Positions 53,654-64,000 of a stretch of DNA of 64,000 bases are shown here, piece by piece. This DNA comes from Manduca sexta (lineage: Eukaryota > Arthropoda > Insecta > Lepidoptera > Sphingidae), in contig NC_051116.1 of NCBI RefSeq assembly GCF_014839805.1, positions 5,375,556 through 5,439,555 of the forward strand, written 5' to 3'. The translations under genes were made by a program, and so were the position numbers. The notes beneath the pieces are model-generated. The model saw only the letters and a list, made by a program, of their open reading frames with translations. It did no database searches and had not been told where the DNA came from. Each line of letters starts with the position of its first letter. The stretch's first letter is position 1.

Positions 53654-54425
53654 ATGGATAAAGGCATGGAGCTGTTACTATCAAAACTGGATGAGAAGCT
53701 ACAGCAGCAAACTTTACTCATAACAACTTCAGTAACAAAAAATGTTATGGAGGCGCTGGACCAAAAGATGAAAATGATTACCGAAGAAAACAACGTCATG
53801 AAAGAAAAATTTCGCAGCTAGAACAAAAACTTAGTAGCATGGAAATTGAGAAACGGAAGAATAATTTAATCTTTTTTGGTATCAACAATATAGAAAAATC
53901 AGAATATGAACTTGTAGAATATATTAAATATATTATAACGAACATGGGCATAGATCTTAATAATCAAGAAATTAATAAAGTATACAGAATTGGGAAGTGG
54001 GCTACCAACAAAAACCGCCCTATCGTAGTCTCTTTCACAACCCTATGGAAAAACATGTGATAATGAAAAATAAATCTAAACTCCCACGGGGAATCTATAT
54101 CAAGGAAGACTATTCTAAAGAGGTACTAGAAAAACGTAAGCAACTTCAGCCGATTATCGAAGAGGAGAAAAGAAACGGAAACATAGCTTTTTTAGTACAC
54201 GATAAAATTGTTGTGAAAAAACCAAGAGATAACAGTCGTGAAAAAAGGAAAAGAGAGGTGTCGGGATCACCGAACTCGTCGACGCAAAAGAAAATAAATA
54301 CAACCAATGACGCAAATCACATACTCCCCACGACCCCTTCAAAAGTAACAACGAGACCAAATAATTTACTCAATTTCATAGAGAGAAAACGCTCAGCATC
54401 AATATCAGAGATCCCAAAAAACTAG
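53654..54425 (+). pseudogene. LINE ORF1-like protein (frameshifted)
   Basis: From ATG 53654 the peptide starts as a coiled-coil-like helix (MDKGMELLLSKLDEKLQQQT). The frame shifts near 53806 (at an AAAAA run) and continues KISQLEQKLSSMEIEKRKNN, then LIFFGINNIEKSEYELVEYI. A second shift near 54050 leads to KLPRGIYIKEDYSKEVLEKR. The order coiled coil, RRM-like segment, basic C-terminal region resembles LINE ORF1 nucleic-acid chaperones. It ends near 54422, where the frame passes into ORF2 by a further shift. Confidence 0.7.
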
Positions 54426-57420
54426 ATAATGACATCGACACCCGGAATCCAAACAAAATAAAACTTTTAACATTATTCACACCAACCTCGAAAATTAACC
54501 CCCCAAGCCGGCCGGTCACCGTGGGGGACGAAGACTATCACCCTCCAACTGAAATAATCCAGCATCAAATACGAACAGTCCCAAAACCGTGTTGCCAAAA
54601 TAACGACATTATATTATATATTGCCACATTCAACGTCCTCTCTCTAAGAACCAGGGAGAGTTTGGCGGAATTGACTCTAGCGTTGACAAACCTAAATTGG
54701 TCAATAATAGGTCTGAGTGAGGTTAGACGATTAGGCGAAGGTATTGAAGACCACGAAAAATTTATTTTCTACTACAAGGGAGACACACCAGGCCATAATG
54801 GAACAGGATTTCTTATCAAAGCAGAATTAAGATCTTACATTGAAGAATTTGTAGGAATATCCGAACGTATCGTAAAACTTAATTTGAAACTGCCTATGAA
54901 CCAAATGTGGTCAATTGTACAAATTTACTCTCCCACAGAGCAATCAAGCAAAACAGAAATTGACTCCTTTTACTCTATGCTAACAGAAGCAATAAAAGAT
55001 ACGCACAGTAACTTAATAGTGATGGGCGACTTTAATGCCAGAACGGGAAGCAGAGTAGAAGGAGAGGAGATGATATTAGGTCCATTCTGTTCCGGTAAAA
55101 GAACTAGAAACGGCGAAAAACTTATAGAATTAGCTTACGAGAACAACTTGAAAATACTTAACACCTTATACAAAAACCGGAGCAGCAATAGATGGACTTG
55201 GATATCCCCAGATGGCCGCTACAGAAACGAGATCGATTATATTCTTGCTAAAAACACGAAAGAGTTTCAGGATTGCAGAGTCGTAAATAATCTAAATTTT
55301 AATAGTAACCACAGAATGGTCAGAGCGAAACTCCAAATCAGCACATCCCATAAACATAGGCCCTTCAAGATAAAACATTTAAACACCACAACACTAGAAA
55401 ATACCGAAAAACTTAAAGAAAAGCTAGAAAAGTTTATTGAGAGTACAAAGGAATTAAACACTCAAAACAAATACAATAAATTCGAAGATCTTATTCATAC
55501 TAAAGCCGTAAATAATCCAAATAATCGAAATCGAAGGCAGGTAAAATGGATTACAAACGAATCTAAAGAATTGTTGGCAATAAGAGCCAAACTTATATCA
55601 ACTCCTGGAAAAACTAAAGAACACAGAAAAGAAATAGCCCATATTAGTAACAAAATTAAGAAAAATATGAGAAAAGACCACCAAAAGTACCGACTAGAAA
55701 CATTGGAACGTTGCATCCAGAGAACAGGAGGCATCAAAAAAGCAGCTAAAATATTGGTGGAGAAAGTAGACTGGATACCTAATATCTCAGATAAAAATGG
55801 CAAACACGAAACTAGACGCCCAGAAATCACATCAATAGCAACTACTTTCTTCCGAAACCTCTACGCAAAAACAAATTTTAGTCAACCCATAGACTTAATA
55901 GGAGGAAACGATATTCCAGATATAATATCTGCAGAAGTGGAGAACGCAGTAAAAACTCAAAAGAAAGATAAGGCCCCCGGCTCGGACGGCATTCCTAACG
56001 AATTTCTTATCAAAAACATAGACCACCTAGCACCAACTCTTACATATCTATTCAATGAAGTACTGCAGCGCGAGACGATACCTGATCAATGGACAACGTC
56101 GACTATTGTCTTGTTACATAAGAAAGGCGACAAAAACAATATCAACAACTATAGGCCTATTAGCCTTATGTCAAACATATATAAGGTGTTCGCTAAAATT
56201 ATTTTAAACAGAATAACCCAAATATTGGACGAAAATCAACCACGAGAACAAGCGGGCTTTAGAAGTGGATATTCAACCTTAGACCACATCCACGTGGTGA
56301 AACAGCTATTTGAAAAAGGCAAAGAGTTCAACATAACTTTTTACTGCTGCTTTATAGACTACAGCAAAGCCTTCGATTCACTAGACCACGAGACTATCTG
56401 GCAAGCTCTTATAAACCAAGGAGTCGAAAATAAATATATCCGAATCCTTAGGAACCTTTATTTAAACAGTAAGGCTAGAATTAAACTGGAGAAAGAAGGA
56501 GAAGAAATAAGAATAGAAAGAGGTGTACGTCAGGGTGATCCCTTGTCACCTAAACTTTTCACAGCAGTTTTAGAAGAGATATTCCGACAGCTGGACTGGG
56601 AAGAGTATGGACTGACAATTAATGGTGAAAACCTTTCGCACCTAAGATTCGCAGATGATCTGATAATTATCTCATCGTCGAAGGAAGAGCTCCAAATAAT
56701 GATAAATGACCTCGATAAAATAAGCCGTAAAGTAGGTCTAACCATGAACACTCAAAAAACAAAGCCATGACGAACGGAAAGCAAGACCCTATTTATGTCA
56801 ACGATACAATAATCGAATACGTAAATGAATACATTTACCTTGGTCAAATAATATCACCGCAAGACTTAACTTCAAAAGAAATAGATAGACGTATCGGAAA
56901 TGCATGGAAACAATACTGGAGTCTAAAAGAGATTATGAAGAGCAAAGAAACGAGTATGACCATTAAACGGAAACTATTTGATACCTGTATATTACCTGTA
57001 CTTACATATGGCTGTCAGACTTGGGCTTTAAACAAATGTCATACTAAAAAACTTGAAACTTGCCAGAACGCCATGGAAAGAAGCATGCTCAGAAATAAAT
57101 TGTCTGACAAAATTAGAACTTCAACAATAAAGAAACGTACAGGAACGAAGGATATTACGGTAACAATCAGAAAGTTAAAATGGAGATGGGCAGGCCATAC
57201 AATCAGAGGGAAGGAAAAGTGGTCCAAACAAATTTTATTTTGGTATACCGGATACAAAAAAAGAAAACGAGGGAGGCCAAGCAGAAGATGGGCTGATGAA
57301 ATAAAGAATATAGCGGGTGGAGGCTGGACAACAATAGCAAAGGACAGAGTAAAGTGGAAGGAGATGGAGGAGGCCTTTGCCTATAAGAGGCATACAGACA
57401 AGGCTGTCGATGGAAATTAA
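54390..57420 (+). pseudogene. RTE endonuclease / reverse transcriptase (one frameshift)
   Basis: The long frame is open from about 54390 to 56769; GTG at 54521 is one possible start. Numbered from there, residues about 30-265 form an apurinic-type endonuclease (IATFNVLSLRTRESLAELTL, MGDFNART near 167, RNEIDYILA). The terminal SDH motif reads SNH, an Asp to Asn change that may impair cleavage. The RT domain has KAPGSDGIPNEF (about 484), motif A CFIDYSKAFDSLDH (about 610) and RFADDLIII (about 709). After a 1-nt shift at about 56765 the thumb and C-terminal region continue to 57420. Confidence 0.88.
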
Positions 57421-57569
57421 CGAGAAATAATTCTAACGCAATTATTTTATTTTTATTTCAATTACTAACTAACTTACCTAACCTATACTATGGGTTAATA
57501 CGTGTCACTTTTGTTACTATATGCATTGTCTGATTAAAGGCTTTATTATTATTATTATCCGTTATTCTT

Positions 57570-58080
57570 ATTTTTTTCTTCACTGAACTCCAGGCAAAAT
57601 CTGAACACCCGGATATTTTGGACACAAACCCCAATATTACATGGGGACCGAATAATATAACTTTCCAACCTAGGCAGTGAAAGGAAATTATATAGATTAA
57701 TAACTAGGTTAATATTAACCTATTTGATTTTCTTCATGCTTCCACAGTGTCCTTAGAACAGAACGCGTACAGGAAAAGGTAACAATACAATGTTTTGTCG
57801 ACATAATACGGTGATACATTACTGCCAACGACAATTGATTCATGGCGCAATAACAGAGGAAACGCCACAAAAAATGAAATTGCCTTCATATCCTTGATTT
57901 CTTACGTGCGTGGAGTTTTAAGGGGAAATAGTAGTCTAGCATTACTCTTATTTCCAAAGGAATAAGGTTTAATTTCTTGACAAGGAACTTTTTTTATCTC
58001 ATTTGGTTTTAATATAAATAAGAAAAATTCGTATGTTAAGATGTGGGTGCCTAATCACTTTTGAAGAAATATGGAAGTAT
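57570..58080. other. AT-rich DNA downstream of the RTE element
   Basis: No feature recognised. Confidence 0.45.
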
Positions 58081-58084
58081 TCTA

Positions 58085-58310
58085 ATTTTATTGCTTTGAA
58101 TGACGAGACGAGCTTACTGCTTTCGGGATGGTAAGTGATACGAGAGCCCATAAATAACAAAAACACCATCAAACATCTTGAATTTCAAAGTATTGTTTGG
58201 TATTCCACTGCGCTCGCCTGATACATGAGATGTTACGTCTTATTAGTTAGTTGCGGTGGTACCTACCCAGGCGGACTCTCACATATGAGAGAACTGCAAA
58301 ATTGGATTCC
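58085..58310 (-). repeat. Repeat F
   Basis: GAATGACGAGACGAGCTTAC, TGTTTGGTATTCCACTGCGC, CTACCCAGGCGGACTCTCAC (reverse). Confidence 0.78.
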
Positions 58311-58423
58311 TAGCTACTCCTGATGTCTCTAAAGGTAAGCAAGCTCCTTTTTATGGTCAAAATGCTGAAAACATTTATAAGACAATCTTGCGAGCGGAAT
58401 TGCGGACAGAAATTAAATACACA

Positions 58424-58590
58424 CTTTTATCCCCGAACAGGTAGGCAGAGGTGCAACTAGGAGCCAAACTTGTTGACAAGTGTGTTAGTCCCATGATAAT
58501 AGGAAGTGAAACGGTTGTAATATTGGGGACTAACTCTAGACTCCGGTCTGATTTTGAACAGAAAAACCCAATATCAGAAACTATTAAAAT
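58424..58590 (-). repeat. SINE family 2, partial
   Basis: From TTTATCCCCGAACAGGTAGG to CAGAAAAACCCAATATCAG; head missing. Confidence 0.68.
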
Positions 58591-58595
58591 ATAAA

Positions 58596-58815
58596 CATAT
58601 TCGCTTTTGCTCGCAGTTTCGTACGCGTGAGACTTTTCCGGGATAAGAGTCCCGTTATATATTTTGTCATGACAAAAATAGCGTATGTCCTGTCCAGGGC
58701 CTTAAACTATTTCCATACAAAATTTCATCGAAATCCGATGAGTAGTTATTGAGATTATCGCGTTCAGACAGGAAGACAAATGCGGCGGGGGACTTTGTTT
58801 TATAATATATTTTTT
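58596..58815 (+). repeat. Repeat D
   Basis: CGCTTTTGCTCGCAGTTTCG, TACAAAATTTCATCGAAATC, GGACTTTGTTTTATAATATA. Confidence 0.72.
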
Positions 58816-59523
58816 AGAACTTTTTAAGAAGAACAATTCCGTCATACATGACTGTTCCCTAATTTTAAGAATTTACGCAGCTCACGCAACGGAAGCTCAC
58901 AAAAGTAATACATTTTTCCTCGTTTTGAGACATTTTTCATTGATGCTCCGCTCCTATTGGTCATAGCGTGATGTTATATAGCCTATAGCCTTCCTCGATA
59001 AATAGGCTATCCAACACTTAAAGAGCTTTTCAATTCCAATCAGTAGTTCCTAAAATTAGCGCGTTCAAACAAACAAACTCTTCAGCTTTATACGTATAGG
59101 GATAGATTTTGCGCTAGACTGAATAAGCAATACTCAATTTTAATATTGTGTCCCCAAATAAAACTACGGTTCCTTATAAAATTGTTGACGTAGTGATTTA
59201 CTATCATTTTACCGTCAAATAAATCCCGTGGGTGCCGAACGTCTTTGCTTCCATTGCCTTTCAGTTTTTTCGGATGTTCGAGAGCTAGATTGATTTTACA
59301 AACATTATGAGGTACATGAGTTTAATAATAGATTGACGAGGAAAAAGACTTTTGCTTTTCGGAATTCGCGTTTTGTTTTTATTTGGGAAGTTAACGTTGT
59401 CAGTAAATTAATTTAATTTTTTACCACAAGACATAGTTTTTTATTTTCCTGGTCAGGCTATACTTATAATTTAAATAAAAAAATAATGTATCATATTATT
59501 CAGGAACTAAACATATTTAATAC

Positions 59524-59755
59524 ATAGCCTCACGCTTTTTATCTCCGAAGGGGTAGGCAGTGACGTATCTGGTGTACCGATTTTTCGCCTTGTGTATTCC
59601 ATCCCATGATCTCATAGGGGGCAAAACTATCGCAATACCAGCACAAATTCCAGACTCCGGGCTGATATTGAGTAGAAACCTCAAAATCACTTTGCCTGCC
59701 TCGAGATTCGAACTCAGAACTGCACTCTTATCGTAATACAACTATGCCACCGAAG
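59524..59755 (-). mobile_element. SINE family 2
   Basis: Full-length diverged copy, GCCTCACGCTTTTTATCTCC to ATACAACTATGCCACCGAAG. Confidence 0.75.
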
Positions 59756-59839
59756 CCTGTACCTATATAACTACACACCCATTTTAAACGAACACTAAAT
59801 CTTCAAAAATTGCGTTACGTAATACTTGAACGGCCTCCA

Positions 59840-60235
59840 AGCTGATACAAATATCTTACAATTAGCAACGCAGATAGTTAGGAACAAAGCCCTCGCATAC
59901 GAGGAATCTATCACCAACTTACCTCTTGATTTGTTCGTCTCAGAAACTAGCTCCTAGCCTACACTGTCTTACCAACTCGCCTGTCGCAGCTCAAATATCA
60001 AAGGGTTAGATTGTCTTTGATAAAGTCTGCCGATCTGAATACTAAAGGTTTTTTCCCGCTCCCAATATAATATGGAAATTGGAGGTTTATTTGGCCGCCT
60101 CGGGCTGTTGAGTGAAACGTTGCTATATAACAATAAACGGATTACAGGCGTTCGGAGAATGTCATAGAGGTTATTATTGAATGATGTGTTCCGATTTGGA
60201 AGGCATTTCAGCTTGTGTAACTAGGAATTATGGGA
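59840..60235. other. Unassigned DNA
   Basis: No ORF, TIR or tRNA-like signal seen. Confidence 0.45.
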
Positions 60236-60237
60236 CT

Positions 60238-60500
60238 AAGGGCCTTTTACAACTTCTGAATGATACTCGTCACATAAATTTATAAGCCGACCAAATATAA
60301 AAGTCACTTTAAAGCTAATCCTTGCTCTCCAATAAATGCTAATAAAATTAGTTCTATGTACTACATAACCTGCTCAATTACTATTAAATATAATTGGCCA
60401 TAAATACAAAAGTCACTTTCATTTATGCTCCCAAATAAATGGTAATAAAATTGTAACTATCTACATTACCTGTTCAATACGATTACTGCCAATACAATTT
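60238..60500 (-). repeat. Repeat N, reverse and partly doubled
   Basis: GGCCTTTTACAACTTCTGAA, ATAAATGCTAATAAAATTAG and again CTCCCAAATAAATGGTAATA, so the interior is present twice. Confidence 0.58.
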
Positions 60501-60559
60501 ACTTAGAACTTGTGAACCATGCACTTAACATATTATAATAATATGGGATGGTGAACGCA

Positions 60560-60775
60560 AGCTAATGAATGAATCCTTCTTATCGGAATTTCGTCCATAG
60601 CGGTCAAGCTCAACGCAGATCCGCCACGCAGAAGATATTATAGTGCACTTGTGTGTGCGTAATACACGTGCACTCTCTGTTCCTTCACTCTCATAGTTCA
60701 GTGAGACGGCGATCCGACATGACCGGAGAGAGATCAGGCGCAGGATTAACGGCTATACGTGCTTTCCAAGGCATT
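60560..60775 (-). repeat. SINE family 3 body
   Basis: GAATGAATCCTTCTTATCGG, TCATAGTTCAGTGAGACGG and GAGATCAGGCGCAGGATTAA match the 11829 repeat. Confidence 0.72.
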
Positions 60776-60904
60776 TACATTTTATCTCTGCGTTCGCTTT
60801 ATAATACAATTTATTATCAGATATCTAGATGATAATGCCTTGTCACTGTAATCAGTTTCCTCAAAACAAAATTAGAGAATCAATATGGAAAATTACATTA
60901 ATAA

Positions 60905-61222
60905 TATAATAATATCAGCCCTGTATTATATACTTGCCCACTGCTGAGCACGGGCTTCCTCTACTACTGAGAGGGATTAGGCCTTAGTCCACCACGCTGG
61001 CCTAGTGCGGATTGGTAGACTTCACACACCCTCGAAATTCCTTTAGAGAACTTCTCAGATGTGCAGGTTTCCTCACGATGTTTTCCTTCACCGTTAAAGC
61101 GAACGATAAATTCACAAATACACACATGATTTTAGAAAAGTCAGTGGTGTGTCCTTGGGATTTGAACCTGTGGACATTCGTCTTCGCAGTCCGTTCCACA
61201 CCCAACTAGGCTGTCGCCACTA
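60905..61222 (-). mobile_element. SINE family 1
   Basis: Full copy with tail AATAATATCAGCCCTGTATT and head ending CCAACTAGGCTGTCGCC. Confidence 0.82.
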
Positions 61223-61224
61223 TT

Positions 61225-61755
61225 GCCGCAATTAAAATAACAAGTTACATGAAAATGTTATTTCTTTTCAGTAGAGTTGAAAATCTTGTACTACTGAAAT
61301 ATCCTGAAAAGGTTACAGGAAGTCCCTCGGTACTCGGGTACGTGGTTACGCATAGTGACGAAAACTCAAGGCTCTTACAGGGAGAGCTTTCAAGCCGACC
61401 CCGTCTGGAAACGGTTTTAAATAAACAAAAGCTCACGCGTTGAAGGGGTGAGTAGGGATGTTACTTGTGCGTTGTTTGCTAAGTTTATGGTATTATTTAT
61501 CGCATTAACGATTTATTTGGAAATAATTAGAGACATTTGAATAATAGACAGCCTACAGATAAGAATAAATTGGCGACATGCATTTGATATTGATTCAAGA
61601 CAGTATTTTTTCCCAGGAAAAAAGTCGCTACCACTACTTGAGGGCTGAATGAAACGGTTATGGTGCTTTCACCGGTCTTACAGCTCAACATTTGGGACGA
61701 CATTTGGGAACCCTAGGGCAAGTATCACTTCTAATAGTTTTGAAACACCGTCATG
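61225..61755. other. Unassigned DNA
   Basis: No convincing gene; the small open frames on both strands at 61245-61443 overlap each other and show no motif. Confidence 0.4.
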
Positions 61756-61759
61756 CTGG

Positions 61760-61935
61760 GGGCATATTCTCTATCCCGCACGTTATTTTGACAATGCGTA
61801 ACAAGCACGTAACACAACGCATCATGTTTAGGACTATAGAAATTTTGCTTACAGAATACCATTCCACGCACATTTCTCGAAGATAACATGACACGGCCGC
61901 GTTACGCGTTTACACTATCATACAGAATAAGGACC
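61760..61935 (+). mobile_element. GGCCTTATTCT-type MITE, copy 2
   Basis: It has the same family sequence as copies 1 and 3 (ATTCTCTATCCCGCACGTTA ... CATACAGAATAAGG). It is near-identical to the 63196 copy over about 165 bp. Confidence 0.8.
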
Positions 61936-62087
61936 CTGATCAAATTTTCAATACTAAACAAAAGGAATTTTATTTTTAGTTTCCGGAGCACAGGTCCGCT
62001 TTAGAAATTTGTCTAACATCCATGCTTTTGGTCTTGGCGACGCTTGGGAAATTCTCCAGCATTAGATATTTTTAAACTATATTTGAC

Positions 62088-62320
62088 TTCCTTGGTGACG
62101 AAGTTGTATTACGCGCGTAGTATGCTGTTCGAAGGTCCTAGGTTAGATTCCTGAGTCGGGCAATGTAAGATTTCAATTTAGTATCAGCTCAGGGTTTGGA
62201 ATTTATAGCCAATATGGTGATAGGCACGCCCCCTGTCACATCATGGGAAGGAACAATGCGGCGAAAAGTGGGTGCTCTATTTGCACTCCTGGCTACCCCT
62301 TTGACGATAAAGGCTTAGTA
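62088..62320 (+). mobile_element. SINE family 2
   Basis: Head TTGGTGACGAAGTTGTATTA, body CCAATATGGTGATAGGCACG; box B is mutated. Confidence 0.72.
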
Positions 62321-62345
62321 TGTTTATGTCAACATTTCGTGTGTA

Positions 62346-62668
62346 GATTGGCATCGATATATATGTACGTACTAGATTTGGCGTTCCAAACATTCACTGT
62401 GTTCAACTGAATTGAACTGCAATCCACTGAAACTGACTTTAGTGTGCTCAGTATTGACAGATTGTGGTTGTGTACGGAGTGGCGTTCATGATATAAGAAC
62501 TCGAGTCTACATGTAAACCTGGATTTGAATAAAAAAATGTCAAATAAGTAAAATTATTTGTTGTTCAAGTGTATAAGTAAGTTATAACAGTGACGTTTTG
62601 GTTGCCATTTTAGTTCAGATTTTGAACAAATAGTTTATATGGACGTTCGTGTTATATACATCAATGTA
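62346..62668 (-). repeat. 320-bp interspersed repeat K, copy 3
   Basis: Reverse orientation, CGATATATATGTACGTACTA to ATATACATCAATGTAGAC. Confidence 0.85.
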
Positions 62669-62984
62669 GACTGGTAAATATAAATTCGTGTTTTAAAGAC
62701 GCTTGTAAGGTTGTTTGTTCACAATGCTTACGTTTGCCGAGACAACTCTAATTGCGTGGTGTTTACCACGTCGCACTGTCAAGAAGTTTGTTGGAAATAA
62801 AAACTGCTACGTTAATGATTTCTTATGTTTACGCGTATGTTAGACATTGACATAAAACTATAATTAATTCTACCCAAGTCTTCACAATGGAAGGAAATGA
62901 TAATTTAAATAACCGCAATAAAAACTGCCTCGTGGTTTTGGATTGAATCATTGTTGCCTTTCGGAACTTGAATGGAATGTATTT

Positions 62985-63195
62985 TTTGCTGGTGGTAGGA
63001 TATATTTTATATTCGCCCGGATAGTGACAACCTTACACAAAGTGCTAAAACCCCGCCATATTGGCCAATGTGTGTCGCGTTTCGGGATCAGTCTGTGTAT
63101 ATCTGGTTCCAACAGGCATAATTGTGTCGACTGTCGAGGGGAATTATTTCCCGTCAGTCGACGTTCTATTGGACCCCACTCCACTTACCATCAGG
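62985..63195 (+). repeat. Repeat G, copy 4, split by a MITE
   Basis: GGTGGTAGGATATATTTTAT to CCACTTACCATCAG. It continues at 63369 after the inserted element. Confidence 0.8.
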
Positions 63196-63368
63196 GGCCT
63201 TATTCTCTATCCCGCACGTTATTTTAACAGTGCGTAACAAGCACGTAACACAACGCATCATGTTTAGGACTATAGAAATTTGGCTTACAGAATATCATTC
63301 CACGCACATTTCTCGAAGATAACATGACACGGCCGCGTTACGCGTTTACACTATCATACAGAATAAGG
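63196..63368 (+). mobile_element. GGCCTTATTCT-type MITE, copy 3, nested
   Basis: It has intact termini and is inserted inside the repeat at 62985-63195; that repeat resumes at 63369 (TGCTGTGG, then TTTGCCGTGC). Confidence 0.82.
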
Positions 63369-63704
63369 TGCTGTGGTGTCGATTTGCCGTGCGAGTATCA
63401 AAAAAGAAATGGAAAGGCGCATATGTCAGTCTATTTTTAAATATCTATGCTTTATGGAAGATTATAAGGTCATTTGTAAATGAAACTTCTAGAAACTAAA
63501 CTGTTGTAGGCTGTGCTTTGTCGTTGTATTTTTTATTCTCTGACTCTCTTAGAAATTAAAGACGGCAAGCAAGCAACGTATCAAATAGTTGACCTCGCAC
63601 CCCACTCATGAGGCCCCTATTAGTTAAACACAAAACCCCTTATGACTCATTGAGAAAGAAAAATAACTCATGTCTCTAAATAAGTCCTCTATAACATCAA
63701 GTTA

Positions 63705-64000
63705 TTTACTGGTGGTAAGTTTCCCATATGTGAGATTCCGCCTGGGTAGGAACCACTGTAATATCTATTTCTGCCGGCAAGCAGCAGTGTGTAATCACTG
63801 TTGTGTTCCGATTTGAAGGATATTGTAGTCAGTGTAACTACTGGACATAATAAAATTTAACTCACGTCTCAGAATGGCGAGCGCAGTGGAATACCAAACA
63901 ATACTTTATAATTCAAGGTGTTGGTTGGTGTTTCTTCTGTTTATGGGCGGTCATATCGCTTACCATCAGCCGAACGGCAAGTTCATCTCGTCATTAAGGA
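63705..64000 (+). repeat. Repeat F, runs off the window
   Basis: TGAGATTCCGCCTGGGTAGG, GGCGAGCGCAGTGGAATACC, CAGCCGAACGGCAAGTTCAT. The 3' end is at or beyond 64000. Confidence 0.8.

Larger units (their letters stand above)
53270..57555 (+). mobile_element. Full-length RTE-clade LINE with 12-bp TSD
   Basis: A 4286-bp element is bounded by a perfect 12-bp duplication, TATCCGTTATTC, at 53258-53269 and 57556-57567. It ends in a short TTATTATTATTA tail. It encodes an ORF1-like protein and an endonuclease-RT polyprotein. The C-terminal block (KLKWRWAGHTIRG, GRPSRRWADEIK) is the hallmark of the RTE elements often annotated in butterflies. Confidence 0.9.

Noticed and set aside
61002..61209. Mirror open frames on both strands
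   Set aside because: They lie entirely within a family 1 SINE.
1..64000. CRISPR array, bacterial operon, integrated virus
   Set aside because: No regularly spaced repeats, no ribosome-binding-site-led gene strings, and no viral structural or replication genes were seen; the reverse transcriptases are of non-LTR type.

Overview
The window looks like nuclear DNA from a moth or butterfly. It is AT-rich, has GT-AG introns, and is packed with tRNA-headed SINEs, short TIR elements and non-LTR retrotransposons of types common in Lepidoptera. I cannot name the species. I can defend two host genes; most of the rest is transposon-derived or featureless AT-rich DNA.

Region 1 (1-8.6 kb) is intergenic or upstream DNA. 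It holds SINE copies, two copies of a 230-240 bp TIR element, and a pogo-like TIR element. Region 2 (8.69-27.4 kb) is a complete glycerol-kinase-family gene on the + strand, with 13 exons that I joined in phase. The first exon is only 25 codons long. The protein has the whole FGGY-kinase scaffold, but several residues that bind glycerol or ATP in the family are replaced: the catalytic-base Asp is Asn, a nucleotide-site Gly is Arg in two places, and a Gln is Lys. The gene can end in two ways. Splicing from within exon 12 to a distant exon gives a 556-aa form with a C-terminal membrane anchor. Reading through the same exon gives a 705-aa form with a 182-residue acidic, Cys-containing tail. Several introns have transposons within 15-30 bp of a splice site.

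Region 3 (27.4-34.4 kb) is AT-rich, with a full-length DD37D mariner-like (maT-type) element that has TIRs, a TA duplication and one frameshift. Region 4 (34.6-36.3 kb) is a two-exon F-box gene on the + strand. Region 5 (37.5-40.1 kb) is a 5'-truncated Jockey/CR1-like LINE on the - strand with one in-frame stop. Region 6 (40-53 kb) is a repeat graveyard. Region 7 (53.27-57.56 kb) is a full-length RTE-clade LINE with a perfect 12-bp target-site duplication and about four frameshifts. Region 8 (57.6-64 kb) holds more SINEs and small TIR elements, some of them nested.

The glycerol-kinase-like gene is the main biological interest. It looks like a degenerate or repurposed kinase with two alternative C-termini. 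All domain and splice calls were made by eye from the sequence; no database search was run.
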